From: Adineta ricciae
Taxonomy: Eukaryota > Rotifera > Eurotatoria > Adinetida > Adinetidae
NCBI GenBank assembly: GCA_905250025.1
Contig: CAJNOJ010000101.1
Location: 76,206 to 140,205, forward strand
Direction of reading: 5' to 3'
DNA: 64,000 nucleotides
Part shown: positions 20,780 through 31,203 of the stretch, piece by piece
Numbering within the stretch: position 1 is the stretch's first letter
Layout of the letters: each line of letters opens with the position of its first letter
Program-made: the position numbers and the translations under genes
Notes under the pieces: model-generated
What the model saw: the letters and a program-made list of their open reading frames with translations, nothing else
What the model was told of the DNA's origin: nothing
Database searches by the model: none

Positions 20780-21212
20780 CTTCAACGAAGAAGAACGAAC
20801 TATTTCTTAGCAACGGACTATTTCATGTTAAAAATCTTTTGTCTGTCCTATGAAAACAGTTGCGCTTCAGATTCTACAATCAGCATGCGGAGCACGCACC
20901 ATTTTTATGTAAACTTCTGATGAATTCATGAAAACACCCACATTTTGCCCTTAAAATCTGTTCAGATGCACTATGAGTGAAGTTTTCCACTCAATTGAAT
21001 TCTTAATGATACTGAATTTCTCAATCATTAAACGACAAAGAAAACCAGATGTGATTTGAAAATCCGCATGAGCGATTTTCTCTGAAAAAACGAGCATCAA
21101 CATGTTTCAGATCATTAAATCCTATGCGCCAACTGTTTGCTTAATAATTCGCCAAAACACATATAAATTCCGATGTTTTCTTGCTGAGATTTTCATTTGT
21201 TCTTCTCTGAAA
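20780..21212. other. Intergenic
   Basis: No feature recognised. The open frame that runs into the next gene from 21102 is probably leader sequence, because a good signal peptide starts at 21213. Confidence 0.5.
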
Positions 21213-22556
21213 ATGGTTCGTCAATTCATCGTCAGTGTTTCGATCGTTTTGATCTGTTTCTCATTCTATGCCGAACGCGTCTTAGCCGCAGATTATACAG
21301 CTTACTATCCATTCGATACCAGCAATTGCCAATTTCCATTCAATTACAATGGCAAAACCTACAACAACTGCACAACTGATGGTGATAACGGAAATACCTT
21401 ATGGTGTTCGTTGACAACCGATTACATCGGGCAGTTTACGTACTGTTACGACTTTTTCAAATCGTCGCTCCAGTGCGCGCCAAGTTTCCAAGTCAACGGT
21501 AAAACATTTACTGGATGCAGTCTCTTATCGAGATCAGCGACATATAAACAATGTAAAACAAATAACACGGATTTTCCAACGATTTACTGTCCTGATGCTA
21601 AGAAGCCAACGACGAAAATCATCAAAGGGCGTCGTAGTAATTGTGAACGTAAATACAAATCTATTTCGGACGTTCATACCAAATGGTAAGTTACGGATGA
21701 AGATGTCTCGGAGATATTTCTTTGCACTTATTTCTAGTTTTCAACCAAGTCCATTCGCCGTTCAAGTGCCAATAACTGATGATGAAAAACAAGCACTTCT
21801 CGATATGCATAATCAATATCGTGCTGCTGTTCCATCGGAATCCATGTTTAAACTTTCTTGGAATGATAAATTAGCTGATATGGCTCAAGCACGTGGTGAT
21901 CTCTGTGTTTTCGATCATGATCTCGCTGCCAACCGTATCATTCCTGATTACGGCTGGAAAAACGGTCAAAACCTGGTCTGGTCAACTGAAATCCGTATGC
22001 CATTAGATAGTTTGATCGATTCGATGTTAGGCGCCGAAAAAGAACGTTTCATATATGGTGTTGGATGTACATCACCTGGCACGTGTCTTCATTACACCCA
22101 AGCTATGCTCAGTAACATCACACATATGGGTTGTGCACATACACAATGTGTTTATACAACACATATTGATCGTTTTCTCACTTGTAACTATCTCCAATCA
22201 CAATATGCAAGCAAATACATGACACCATATGTTCAAAGTAAGACTTAGTTCATTTTGATCTGATCTGTTACGAAAGATTTTGTCGTTTAGGCTCAAATCC
22301 TGCATCGAAATGTCCTCAAACGGCAGCTGATGGCTTATGTGATTGTGGAGACAAATCCTGTAACTACGGCAATGGTGAATATCTTGATCCAAACACGTGC
22401 ACCTGTAACGTAGATAAATCTAAACGATCGTTGAACAAACGGAATGCCGATGACGATGATGTTTTAATTGCTGCACCACGTGGAGGAGCAGGAAATTTAT
22501 TATCAAAACGAAGTATCAATTATCTTCGAAAACCAAAACCAAAACCAAAAAGTTAA
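21213..22556 (+). CDS. Secreted FN2-CAP protein (fibronectin type II plus SCP/TAPS domain)
   Basis: Three exons, 21213-21685, 21738-22237 and 22291-22556, give 412 residues. A signal peptide (MVRQFIVSVSIVLICFSFYA) is followed by a fibronectin type II module: CQFPFNYNGKTYNNC, then LWCSLTTDYIGQFTYC, with the expected four Cys. A weaker FN2-like Cys-rich segment, CAPSFQVNGKTFTGC, comes next. The CAP domain starts EKQALLDMHNQYRAAVP, continues LSWNDKLADMAQARGDLC and FDHDL, has NGQNLVWST, and ends with THMGCAHTQCVY and FLTCNY. Its cavity His and Glu are not all obvious. The tail is Cys-rich and then basic, with several Lys-Arg pairs (SKR, NKR, SKR) that could be processing sites. FN2 modules bind collagen-like or glycan ligands; CAP proteins are secreted and functionally diverse. 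Poly(A) signals AATAAATAAATAAA lie near 22619. Confidence 0.85.
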
Positions 22557-22678
22557 CTGAATGATACGACGATAGGTCGTCGATAAATCGAATGCATGAA
22601 AACATGTACGTGCATTTTCAATAAATAAATAAATAAAACGAAAGTCTTGCATTGAAAAATATATTTAACCGGTTGTGT

Positions 22679-24478
22679 CTATATCAAAGAGAGAAGAATC
22701 AGGAGAAACGAGAGAATTCGATAGGTTGGAACGAATTTCGATGAGGATGAAGCTTCATCAAACATTTGATCAAGAAGATTTTTGAATTCTTCGTTCAATA
22801 AGATCGTTTCGTTGGATAGTGTGCTCGTTGGAAGAGGAGTTGTACTTTGCTGCGTAGTTTGTTCATTGGTCTCAAATACTTCCTTCATAGCGTTGATTAA
22901 CGGAAAACGACGCAAGCGTTTTTTCCGATTCTTTCGACAAAATTTTCCACTTGCGTCGTCCATGTCTAATGCCCAAATCATCGCACCACCCAAACCCTCC
23001 TGTTTCACATATTCACACTGAATTAAACGAGAAAAAAATGACTTGAATTTTAGTCGGAAAACGCCTAACGAGTTCACCTTATTCCTCACACTTTCAGGAT
23101 CATCATAACCAATCCATGTACCATCTTTGTAACTAATCGAAATTTGATGATCATCATCCCAGTAACGTTTAAAACCTTCTTTTAACTCATTTTTACATAT
23201 CTAAAACGTCATCGATAAGTTAAATCGAACAAATCTATTGAATTACTTCATAAAAAGCCAACAAACCACTTTCACCAAGATACGGTGACGAAATAGAACT
23301 AACTCCACCCGGCTGTCCGTATGCTTTGATTGGATCGCCACCCGTTGCAATAAATGCTCGTCCATAACCCGGTATTCCAATCAAGAGTCGATCTCGCGGA
23401 CACCCAGCCTTAATCCACAAATGCATTGAATAGTTCTAAATAGTAATGTCAAAGAAAATCAATTCATTCTTCTTCTCCTCTCATCAAACCGTATTCAATT
23501 CTTTTTCTAATCCTTTTTCGCCTCGGCGATGAAACAATGCACTATGATGTCCGACTTTATTCGTCCATGAACCATATAAATCATACGTCATGACATTAAC
23601 CATGTCGACGTAACTGAAATATGAAAATACAGATTCGAAGGACGTTCGGTTCACTTGAATTGCTTACTGGCAAAGCACAGGTACATCATATCCTTGTTTG
23701 ACTTGAAGTTTGCCAGCGCCAACAGCTAAACCAATGATCAACCGTTCTTTATTCGTTTTTTTCGCTTCTTTCTTGAAAACTTTATGCATCGTCTACAAAG
23801 AATGTTGGAGCGAAAATGGAGAATTTTGTTGATGGATATTACTTTAACTAATAATCCGAAATTTTCACGATGATTTGACGAGGGAAATTCCCAATCTAAA
23901 TCAACACCGTCAAAACCATGTTGACGACAAAATGCCAGAGCGTTTTTACTAAACGTTTCTCTAAAAGAAATCTTCATCTAAGAAAAATCGAACATCGCGA
24001 AACCTTTACCGCGATGATTCCGAAGCAGAAATCGAATCGAATTCACCAGAATTCCCCCAACCTCCACATGAAATTACGATTTTCAATTCAGGATTCTTCT
24101 CCTTTAGTTTCATTATTCTCGGATAGAGTGGCTAAAACACAAATTGACCGGAATCAATCGAATCAAACTCATTTCCTTCACCTTTTCTCCTTGATATTCG
24201 CCCAAATCATTCGGATGCTTTGCCTGCAACGTCAAACTTCCAATACTCGCAAACGCATAGAATATATGCGTGCACAAATCAGCTGGAATATCTTCGGGAA
24301 GAAGACGCGCTTCTTTCATTGTCCGATGAACCGCCCAGTTCGTAAAATAACATACTCGACTGTATTTTGCTTAAAGACAGGAAAATCAGTGATGTATGCG
24401 TGCTTGGTGCAATGGAAATTTACCTGAAAGATTCGTTTGAACGAGAAAAAGCAAAAGATAAATCAGAGAGTAATACAT
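22679..24478 (-). CDS. GH18 chitinase, secreted and probably GPI-anchored
   Basis: Hydrolyses chitin or related N-acetylglucosamine polymers. Nine exons on the minus strand: 24478-24424, 24369-24182, 24131-24010, 23960-23843, 23792-23668, 23613-23490, 23435-23247, 23200-23078 and 23017-22679. They join in frame to 460 residues. A signal peptide ([19 protein letters not shown]) is followed by [12 protein letters not shown]. Other GH18 landmarks are [17 protein letters not shown], the catalytic [11 protein letters not shown] with its Asp and terminal Glu intact, [24 protein letters not shown] and [12 protein letters not shown]. No chitin-binding module is seen. The C terminus has a Ser/Thr-rich spacer and a hydrophobic end ([12 protein letters not shown]), consistent with GPI attachment. 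The gene is divergent from the ADP-ribosyltransferase gene. Role could be feeding, egg-shell or trophi turnover, or defence; not decided by sequence. Confidence 0.92.
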
Positions 24479-24812
24479 TGAGAAGACGAATGTTGCATAG
24501 AAGATTTGTCTTCAATCAAATGAAGGGAATGTTTGGTTTATTTGATCATTGTTTCGTCCATCGTACAGTTAATCTCTTGTTCAATAGCAACAATCGTTGC
24601 GAAAAGAACAAAGTTCAACTTGATCTCAACAAATTGGTTAAATCATAGGATTTTTCGGAGAGAAAAAAAAAACTCGACAGATATTTTTCTCAAAGGAACA
24701 GAAGAATAGCGAGAATTTAATTTTCCTCATTCTGTCGTCATAGTTATCATATATTTTCTCTTTTCTTCGCATACCGTCAGTCCAACTTATAACACATTAA
24801 ACTGAAAAAAAT
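24479..24812. promoter_or_regulatory. Shared divergent promoter interval, chitinase / ADP-ribosyltransferase
   Basis: 334 bp separate the two start codons, so both promoters must lie here or overlap. Open frames in this interval have no family features and are treated as leader or shadow. No specific binding site is claimed. Confidence 0.45.
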
Positions 24813-25709
24813 ATGGAAAACATCAATCCTCGTTTTTTATCAAATCTCAAAGATGAACCATCGAACATTTTACAACCAATATCAGGCTATGAAAACGAAC
24901 CATTACTATCTCTTGAAGAATCATGTCAACCACTCTATCCTCTCATTAATAATCTTGCACAATACATTTGGGTATCCAAACGAAACAGTCAAAATCCTGA
25001 TGATGGTTTGACATCCGACGAATCCGCGTCGATTCATTTGTATACGATGGAATGGACCAATAGCGAAGAAAGTCTCTATGCGAAATTGAATCATTCATTG
25101 CGCAGTGTGAATCGTCAGGAATTGAAACCATGGTTTCGCTATTTGAAATTGTTTTTAACTGCACTTTTTAAATTACCGGCATTTGAAGGTGTAGTTTGGC
25201 GCGGTGTTCGTGGAGATTTATCGAAACAGTATTCACATACAACAGAACAAGCATGGTGGGCATTGAGTTCCTGTACGTTGTCATTAAATATTCTTGAATC
25301 TCCACTCTATTTGGGTAAAACAGGAACTCGAACACTTTTTTCCATTGAAACGCAAACCGGTCGACGAATTCGTTCACATTCGTATTTTAAACATGAAGAA
25401 GAAATTCTTCTTCTACCTGGAACTTTCTTTCAAGTTCTTTCACATTTATCGCCCGCAGACAATCTTCATATCATACATTTAAAAGAACAGCAAACACCTT
25501 TTCCTTTACTTCATCCGCCATATCCTGGCGCTGAACAACGTAGAAAACATCGAAATCATTCAATACTAAAACCCACCCGCCGTACAATCACATTTGAAGA
25601 TTTAGAAGAGCAAATATCTGCTACACATGACCTAGGTGATATTCCAAATGGATACGGAAATCTTCGATGGCATAATTCATCCTACATGCATCGAAATCAC
25701 GCTCTATAA
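24813..25709 (+). CDS. Arginine-type mono-ADP-ribosyltransferase (ART, R-S-E class)
   Basis: Transfers ADP-ribose from NAD+ to a protein acceptor. Single exon, 298 residues, without a clear signal peptide. The R-S-E triad motifs are in order: VVWRGVRGDLS (Arg) near residue 130, WWALSSCTLSL (Ser motif) near 150, and KHEEEILLLPGTFFQVLS near 195-205, where the E-x-E pair provides the catalytic Glu. The spacing fits the ART family. The Ser motif is SSCT rather than the common STS. After residue 215 the sequence is basic and Pro-rich and ends HRNHAL at TAA 25707-25709. In the same frame another 118 codons run on without a stop. Such ART genes are numerous in bdelloid rotifers and may be cytosolic or secreted by unconventional routes. 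Substrate unknown. Confidence 0.84.
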   Translation: MENINPRFLSNLKDEPSNILQPISGYENEPLLSLEESCQPLYPLINNLAQYIWVSKRNSQNPDDGLTSDESASIHLYTMEWTNSEESLYAKLNHSLRSVNRQELKPWFRYLKLFLTALFKLPAFEGVVWRGVRGDLSKQYSHTTEQAWWALSSCTLSLNILESPLYLGKTGTRTLFSIETQTGRRIRSHSYFKHEEEILLLPGTFFQVLSHLSPADNLHIIHLKEQQTPFPLLHPPYPGAEQRRKHRNHSILKPTRRTITFEDLEEQISATHDLGDIPNGYGNLRWHNSSYMHRNHAL

Positions 25710-26066
25710 CATACGAAATGCAAAGGAACAGGGTATTACCATGTATTTCAAAATGACAATCGACGATACATCGCACTGAACTCCTGTGGTAAATCGATGT
25801 TGTTTGGAACGTTGAATGAAGATAGTCCAATGTTAACTTTACATAAAATTGAAATTCAATCTGCTTCGGAAGATGAAATGAATATTATGATTGTTGGATT
25901 GAAATCAAATGTGAAATTATTCAGAAAAAAAGTGAAATTGTTTATGCAAAGATCAACATTAGTTCAACTTGATTGGAATAATATCGATTTAGTTACATTC
26001 GAATCGATTAATGATGATGAACAGAAAAGATTTCATTTTATTCTTATTTCCATTGAAATTACATAA
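25710..26066 (+). other. In-frame continuation of the ART reading frame after TAA
   Basis: Directly after the ART stop, in the same frame, 118 codons are open, from HTKCKGTGYYHVFQNDN through RYIALNSCGKSMLFGTL and LTLHKIEIQSASEDEMN to FILISIEIT and TAA. The composition is protein-like. It may be a C-terminal domain cut off by a recent nonsense change, a readthrough extension, or a separate exon reached by splicing that I could not define. No domain recognised. Confidence 0.45.
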
Positions 26067-26473
26067 ATATTTTTGTGTAGTCACTGTAGGAATATTTGAT
26101 TTGTTCAATTCTCAAGGGAATCCAGATATGATTTATGTCAAATGTTCAGTCACGAGAGTCATGTTCGACAAGAAAAATCTTAATTCAAATGAACAATCGA
26201 TGATTTTAACACATTTTGTCACTAAAAGGATCTTCTCGTTTTCTTCACAAATGACCTAAAAGGCATAAACTCAATTATTTCCTTTAAGATAAAACGAACT
26301 AAAGAAGTACAATCATTTTCATCTCTCATCACAAATGCGCTCCTAACTAAACTGAACAATTCGTGAAGAAATGCCTTTCCTTCTCCCATTAACTTGACAC
26401 GTAGGTTTGTTTCAATTTTTTTTATATAAGAAAATATTTAAATAACAAGTAAAGACAAGTCTGTTCTTTCTAT
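26067..26473. other. Intergenic between convergent genes
   Basis: 3' flanks of the ART gene and of the minus-strand membrane protein. Short open frames are present but nothing family-like. Confidence 0.45.
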
Positions 26474-26914
26474 TTACACAACATGAACTGGAAATACGTC
26501 TGTTGTTCTCCGTTCATCAGCATTATTGGTTAATAGTGGTTGCATATCACCTTTACACATTTTTCCGATTAAATGTTGTTTCCAAGCGAAATGACGTTTA
26601 CCACGTTCAACATCTTCATCTGAATCACCGAAATAGAAATTTTCAACTTCAGTCTGTCGTTGTTTATATAAACTGAATGTTAATAAAATCACTGTTAGGA
26701 GTAAATAACAAATGATAATGAGTAGCAAATAAATAAACGGACTTGATAAAGAAAAGAATGAAGTTTTGACAATTTTATGATTGAAATCAGTCAGTAAATC
26801 ATCATAGTATGAACGATTTGTTAATATCGATGTTTCGTCTTCATAAAAGAACGCAGAGTTATCTTCCATAGAATAGTTTTCCTCGTTTCGATGACTACGT
26901 GTCGAATTGAACAT
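26474..26914 (-). CDS. Small single-pass membrane protein, unknown
   Basis: Intronless, 146 residues. The N-terminal 55 residues are hydrophilic, acidic and contain NxS/T sites (MFNSTRS, LTNRSYY). One strong transmembrane segment (PFIYLLLIIICYLLLTVILL) at about residues 59-78 is followed by SLYKQRQTEVENFYFG and an acidic/basic cytosolic tail ending VFPVHVV. With an outside N terminus, one TM and a juxtamembrane basic-aromatic stretch, the layout recalls KCNE-type potassium-channel accessory subunits. The sequence match is weak, so this is only a suggestion. The ending V-H-V-V could be a PDZ ligand. No paralogue in the window. Confidence 0.62.
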   Translation of the reverse strand: MFNSTRSHRNEENYSMEDNSAFFYEDETSILTNRSYYDDLLTDFNHKIVKTSFFSLSSPFIYLLLIIICYLLLTVILLTFSLYKQRQTEVENFYFGDSDEDVERGKRHFAWKQHLIGKMCKGDMQPLLTNNADERRTTDVFPVHVV

Positions 26915-28368
26915 GTCTAAAATGAAGAAGAATGTTATTTGATAAAAGACGAAGTCAACAGATGTTTGTTTATAAGTTTCCTAAGGATCATTAGTTAACA
27001 TTCGATAGCGCACTGTTCGTGACGAATTTTTCAACTATTGAAAACAAAAATTCGCATTTCAAAAGCAAAAAACAATCGCTCGATCTCATCTGTGCGACAT
27101 GAAGAGAAGAAGATAATGCGAAAATGATCTCAATAACATTGACTTACTCGTTCATTCACTTGTCATTGAGTTCTGTCTAAAGAAAAGAAAATTGTTTCCT
27201 CTTTTTGTATGTTAACAGAACTGAACGAACGACAGAAAGTGTCAAATCCGCATTTTGATTGAGATGACGACGGCCGTTGGGAAATTTTCTTATTCAACAT
27301 TTACATCTCCGATTTTCTTGTTCCTTTTTTTCTCTTCTTCTTCTTCTTCTTTTTCTCAAGATATTGACGAACGATGATCATTATCGAGTGCCGTCTGGTG
27401 TAACAACGTTTTCTCATGCACTTCGATGTTTCACTCGACATCGAACTTGCGAAAGAAGAGAAAAATCGAATTTTTATAGATATTCACCCAAACTATGTCG
27501 ACTATTTGCTGCATCGACAATCGTGTTAATAGAAAACGGCTCGATAGCATGCATTTTCCTGTCTAATCCTCGTTGAAGAGTACATTCTGATTCGATTGAC
27601 AACTGAATTTGTGCAGAAAAACGTTTTCCTATCAAACGAACAAACAACAAAATGTAAATGATGCACATCTCACTCATTGTTTCATTTTGATCCTTATAAA
27701 GAAGTTTTCTATTGATGATAAATGAAACAGAATCAAAAGACTGATGATGTAATAAACACTCCCATCGATATAACACTTCAATTAGTATAAGTATTTCACG
27801 ATTGATTAACCGGAGAAATTTTCAAAAATACAATTACATGAGAATATGTCATTCAGCACATCCGATGTGTATTCACGTGTACAAATGATCACCATTGAAA
27901 GTCCCTCGGTAGAATAAATGCTCTTGCATACTTTGTTTGCATATGCTTTACAGATCGCGTATGGATATTTTCTTCAATAGAAATCATTCTATGGGCTTGT
28001 TTGATGTTCACGCAGCGCAAAGATTGATCAGCTCGTTTTTGATTTGTTGAAGTGATTCGATATTTCCACGAATATTTAAGTTAATGAAAATCGTGTTCGA
28101 TTAATTTTCTAATTGAGAAAATTTTGTTGTTTTTTTTTCGATAAAAAATGGAGTCAGCCGAAACGAAGATTTATTGGAGGATCATAATCAATGGTAAACT
28201 ATGGATTCTGTTTATTTTTTTTCTCTCTTCATCTTAATAATCGAACAGATATAAAAAAAATCTTTTTTTCTTGATCATTTCCATCAATTCCGCACAATTT
28301 GAAGTCTTCGAAATCATAAACGAAAATTTGTCTTTTCAGATCTCTTGTGAATTTGTTCAAACATCAGA
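26915..28368. other. Long intergenic region with a doubtful small exon
   Basis: From ATG 27264 a short frame reads MTTAVGKFSYSTFTSPIFLF followed by a Ser run and a stop, somewhat like a signal peptide. A different frame continues openly to 27576. Neither shows a family, and splicing between them was not established. The right end contains an acceptor-like ttgtcttttcag at 28324-28340 just before RPS21, suitable for a 5'-UTR intron or for spliced-leader addition. Confidence 0.4.
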
Positions 28369-28650
28369 ATGCAAGGCACAGACGTCGCCCCAACAGCTGA
28401 TCAAATCGAACTCTACGTTCCACGAAAATGCGCTGCAAGTAACAAAATTATCGCAGCTAAAGATCACGCTGCTGTTCAATTGGACATTGCTGAAGTCGAT
28501 GAACACACAGGTGTTGCTACAGGAAAAAATCGTACCTATGCACTTTGCGGCTCAATTCGTATGATGGGCGAATCCGATGATTCAATTGTACGATTGGCTA
28601 CACGAGACGGATTTATTGGCAAAAGTTATTATCTTAAAGACACCAAATGA
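28369..28650 (+). CDS. RPS21: 40S ribosomal protein S21 (eS21)
   Basis: Structural protein of the small ribosomal subunit. One coding exon, 93 residues, close to the usual 81-83-residue animal length. It starts [20 protein letters not shown], keeps the hallmark [17 protein letters not shown], continues AEVDEHTGV and [17 protein letters not shown], and ends [15 protein letters not shown] plus a short extension. A pyrimidine-rich splice acceptor lies about 30 bp upstream of the ATG. AATAAATAAAATAA near 28781 is a likely poly(A) signal. Confidence 0.97.
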   Translation: MQGTDVAPTADQIELYVPRKCAASNKIIAAKDHAAVQLDIAEVDEHTGVATGKNRTYALCGSIRMMGESDDSIVRLATRDGFIGKSYYLKDTK

Positions 28651-28984
28651 AAAATGAAGATATTTCATTAATTTCTCGATCGGTTTTCTTTCAATCTGAG
28701 CTTCTCTCATGTGTTTTTCGTGGAGTTTTCGATCTTTATTGTTTTTGAACGTACGTGAGAGAATATGGAAAGAAAGAAAATTAATAAATAAAATAAGAAG
28801 ATAAAATCAGATTATCACCGAATCGAATTCTTTCGATGAATTGGTTAATATGTTGCAAAAAAAAGTGTGTTATGTTTGTTTTAAACGAAGATAACACATT
28901 ATCTCAGGTAGAACAAAATAGCAAAGCAAAGTTTCTTTTCATGAATATGATGAAATCACTCTTTTACATCGAAAAACCAGAGAT
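28651..28984. other. Intergenic
   Basis: 3' UTR of RPS21 and the promoter of the MAM/mucin gene. The open frame from 28836 runs into the next gene's first intron and is not taken as coding. Confidence 0.5.
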
Positions 28985-31203
28985 ATGCAGCAATGTTTTA
29001 TTTTTCTCAGTAAGATTGCACTTGTGTCTTTCGACTGAAAACGCTGTTTTTTCAGTTTTCATCGGCATTTCATCAATACACTCGCAAGTGTTGTATCAGT
29101 GTAATTTCGATGGGAACAATGAGAACTGTTTTACAACAACTATCACTGTGACTGCAAGTGCAGGAGTCATAGGCCGCTTGGCACCGGATAAGCCTTTATC
29201 AGACGTTTCTTCAAGTTGTAAGATCAAGTGAACAGTCCTAGTGTCACATTCTGATCTAACACGGTTGTTCTTTTTTCACTTCTTTTTGCATAGTGAAATC
29301 AACAGAGAATGGAGAAAACTGTACTCTACCTTACAGCGTCAATGATTATACATGGGATATGTACTTTTGTAATAAAAATTATTGTCCAACAAAGAACAAT
29401 CCTAGTAGTAGATGCAGAGATGGTGAGTTTCGTATTACGAATAAGCATCGTTTAAATCGAAAGAGATCTTATAGGTAAATTCGGGAATATCTTATTGACA
29501 AGTAATACTAAGCGAACATACCAGTTGAAAACAGTGGCTGGTGGAATCGATGGTGTTAATGAACAATGTTTATTCTACTATTATTACATGTCTAATATGA
29601 CTGAGAAAGTGATTGAAGTAAGAAAAGAAGAAGCAGATGGTACAAGTGAAATTATTGATTCCGTAACAACGAGTCCGTACAATGGGTGGGTCATAAGAAC
29701 TATTCAATTCAATGCTCGAGCAACGAACTATAAAGTATGAGCATCTCTCTTTAAAATGTGTTTGACGTCTTATTAATTGTTTTGTTCGCCATAGATCTTC
29801 TTCGAAGTGCAGAAAACGGCAGGATCTCAATTACCTACTATTGCGTTTGATGAAATATCGATTATTCAAGGAGCTTGCGGTAAGCTATCGCAAAATCATG
29901 GCAAATTTATTTATTACCATTGATGTTATGTAGGAGGTACAGATACTACAACGAGTTCGTCATCAACTACGACAAGCGTAATGGTACAGACAAGTTCAAC
30001 TACTACAATGATCCCAGTTGAAACGACAACAAGCACTACTTTGCAGACGACTGACAGAACAACAACAACCACCACCACAACTACTCCTGAAGACACCACT
30101 GAACTAATCACTACAACCACTACCCTCACAACAACAGCCACAACTACTACTACCACTCCAGAAGAAACTACTCAATCAACTACCACCACAACAACAACAA
30201 CATCTACGACCACTCCTGTCGAAACGACCGAACAAACAACAACAACAACCACAACTACTACTACCACTCCGGAAGAGACTACTCAATCAACCACCACCAC
30301 CACCACAGCAACAACATCCACGACCACTCCTGTCGAAACGACCGAACAAACAACAACCACAACTACTACTACCACTCCGGAAGAGACTACTCAGTCAACC
30401 ATCACCACAACAACAACTACATCTACGACCACTCCTGTCGAAACTACTGAACGAACAACAACAACAACCACTACTACTACCATCACCAGTTCGACGGAGA
30501 TTATTGAACCAACGACAATCACAACGACCACTATGAAATCTGATACAACATCTACTACTCCATCGGAAACAACAATTACTCACATCACATCAACGGGACC
30601 AGAAGAGGTTACTACTCAATCACCAACTTCGACGACGACATCAACAACGGTAAAATCAATCATATGTTTTCTTTTATTTCAAAGCTACGGTTGATATTCC
30701 CGTTTCATTGCATTGAATGCTAATCATTATCGCTTAAGCTAATTTTTACTTAGATATGCACTAAATACCCAGATGATCTTAGTTTAAAAGATTTAACAGA
30801 CCATTGAATTCGCATTCTTTCAAAACCATTTCAATGTGCAATTGTTTTTCTGCTATAGATCATGTCGTCCAGAACGTCAAGTTCCACTACAAGTCTGTCT
30901 CAAACGACATCATCAACTTCAATGTCAACCGAGTCATCCGAGTCATCGTTACCAAGCAGCACAACATCACCAATCGAAACCGTTGTTATCTCTTCGTACG
31001 AAACGGTTCTTCCACGTGAGAAAAGTCATATTATCGTTATGGCAACAGTGATCTCTATCGTGTGGATCGCATTTATCATTGCTGTTCTTTGGGCGAGAAG
31101 ATCTACTGGTGTACTCGGTGGTATTAATGATCCGTTCACGGATTCGAGCAGAAGTGGCGAATCTTCCGGTAGCTACGAATTGGGCACAGTTTCCGATGCT
31201 TAG
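28985..31203 (+). CDS. MAM-domain, mucin-like single-pass membrane protein, copy 1
   Basis: Seven exons: 28985-29009, 29056-29217, 29294-29422, 29475-29734, 29795-29879, 29934-30649 and 30859-31203. They join in frame to 573 residues. A signal peptide (MQQCFIFLIFIGISSIHS) is followed by a MAM-type domain: CNFDGNNENC at its start, CLFYYYYMSNM in the middle, and FFEVQKTAG then IAFDEISIIQGAC at its end. A Thr-rich mucin-like stalk of more than 230 residues with repeated units follows. A Ser/Thr segment comes next, then one TM helix (IIVMATVISIVWIAFIIAVL) and a cytosolic tail with TGVLGGINDPFTDSS. MAM domains mediate adhesion, so this is probably a surface adhesion or glycocalyx protein. The paralogue at 60212-62152 has matching intron phases and TM-proximal tail. 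The first exon was chosen because it gives a signal peptide and the right phase. Confidence 0.84.
30040..30510 (+). repeat. Thr-rich coding tandem repeats of the mucin stalk
   Basis: Imperfect units encode a Thr run, then TPEETTQST, another Thr run, then STTTPVETTEQ. Roughly three to four copies are visible, with unit boundaries blurred by length changes in the ACA/ACC/ACT runs. Such tracts commonly vary in length between alleles. Confidence 0.85.

Noticed and set aside
24367-24648. Plus-strand frame over the chitinase start and promoter
   Set aside because: Overlaps the signal-peptide exon of the chitinase, which has strong family support; composition is shadow-like.
27264-27576. Signal-peptide-like frame followed by another open frame
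   Set aside because: No convincing splice joins the two and no family is recognised.
29926-30156. Val-rich minus-strand frame
   Set aside because: It is the complement of the Thr-codon repeats in the mucin stalk.
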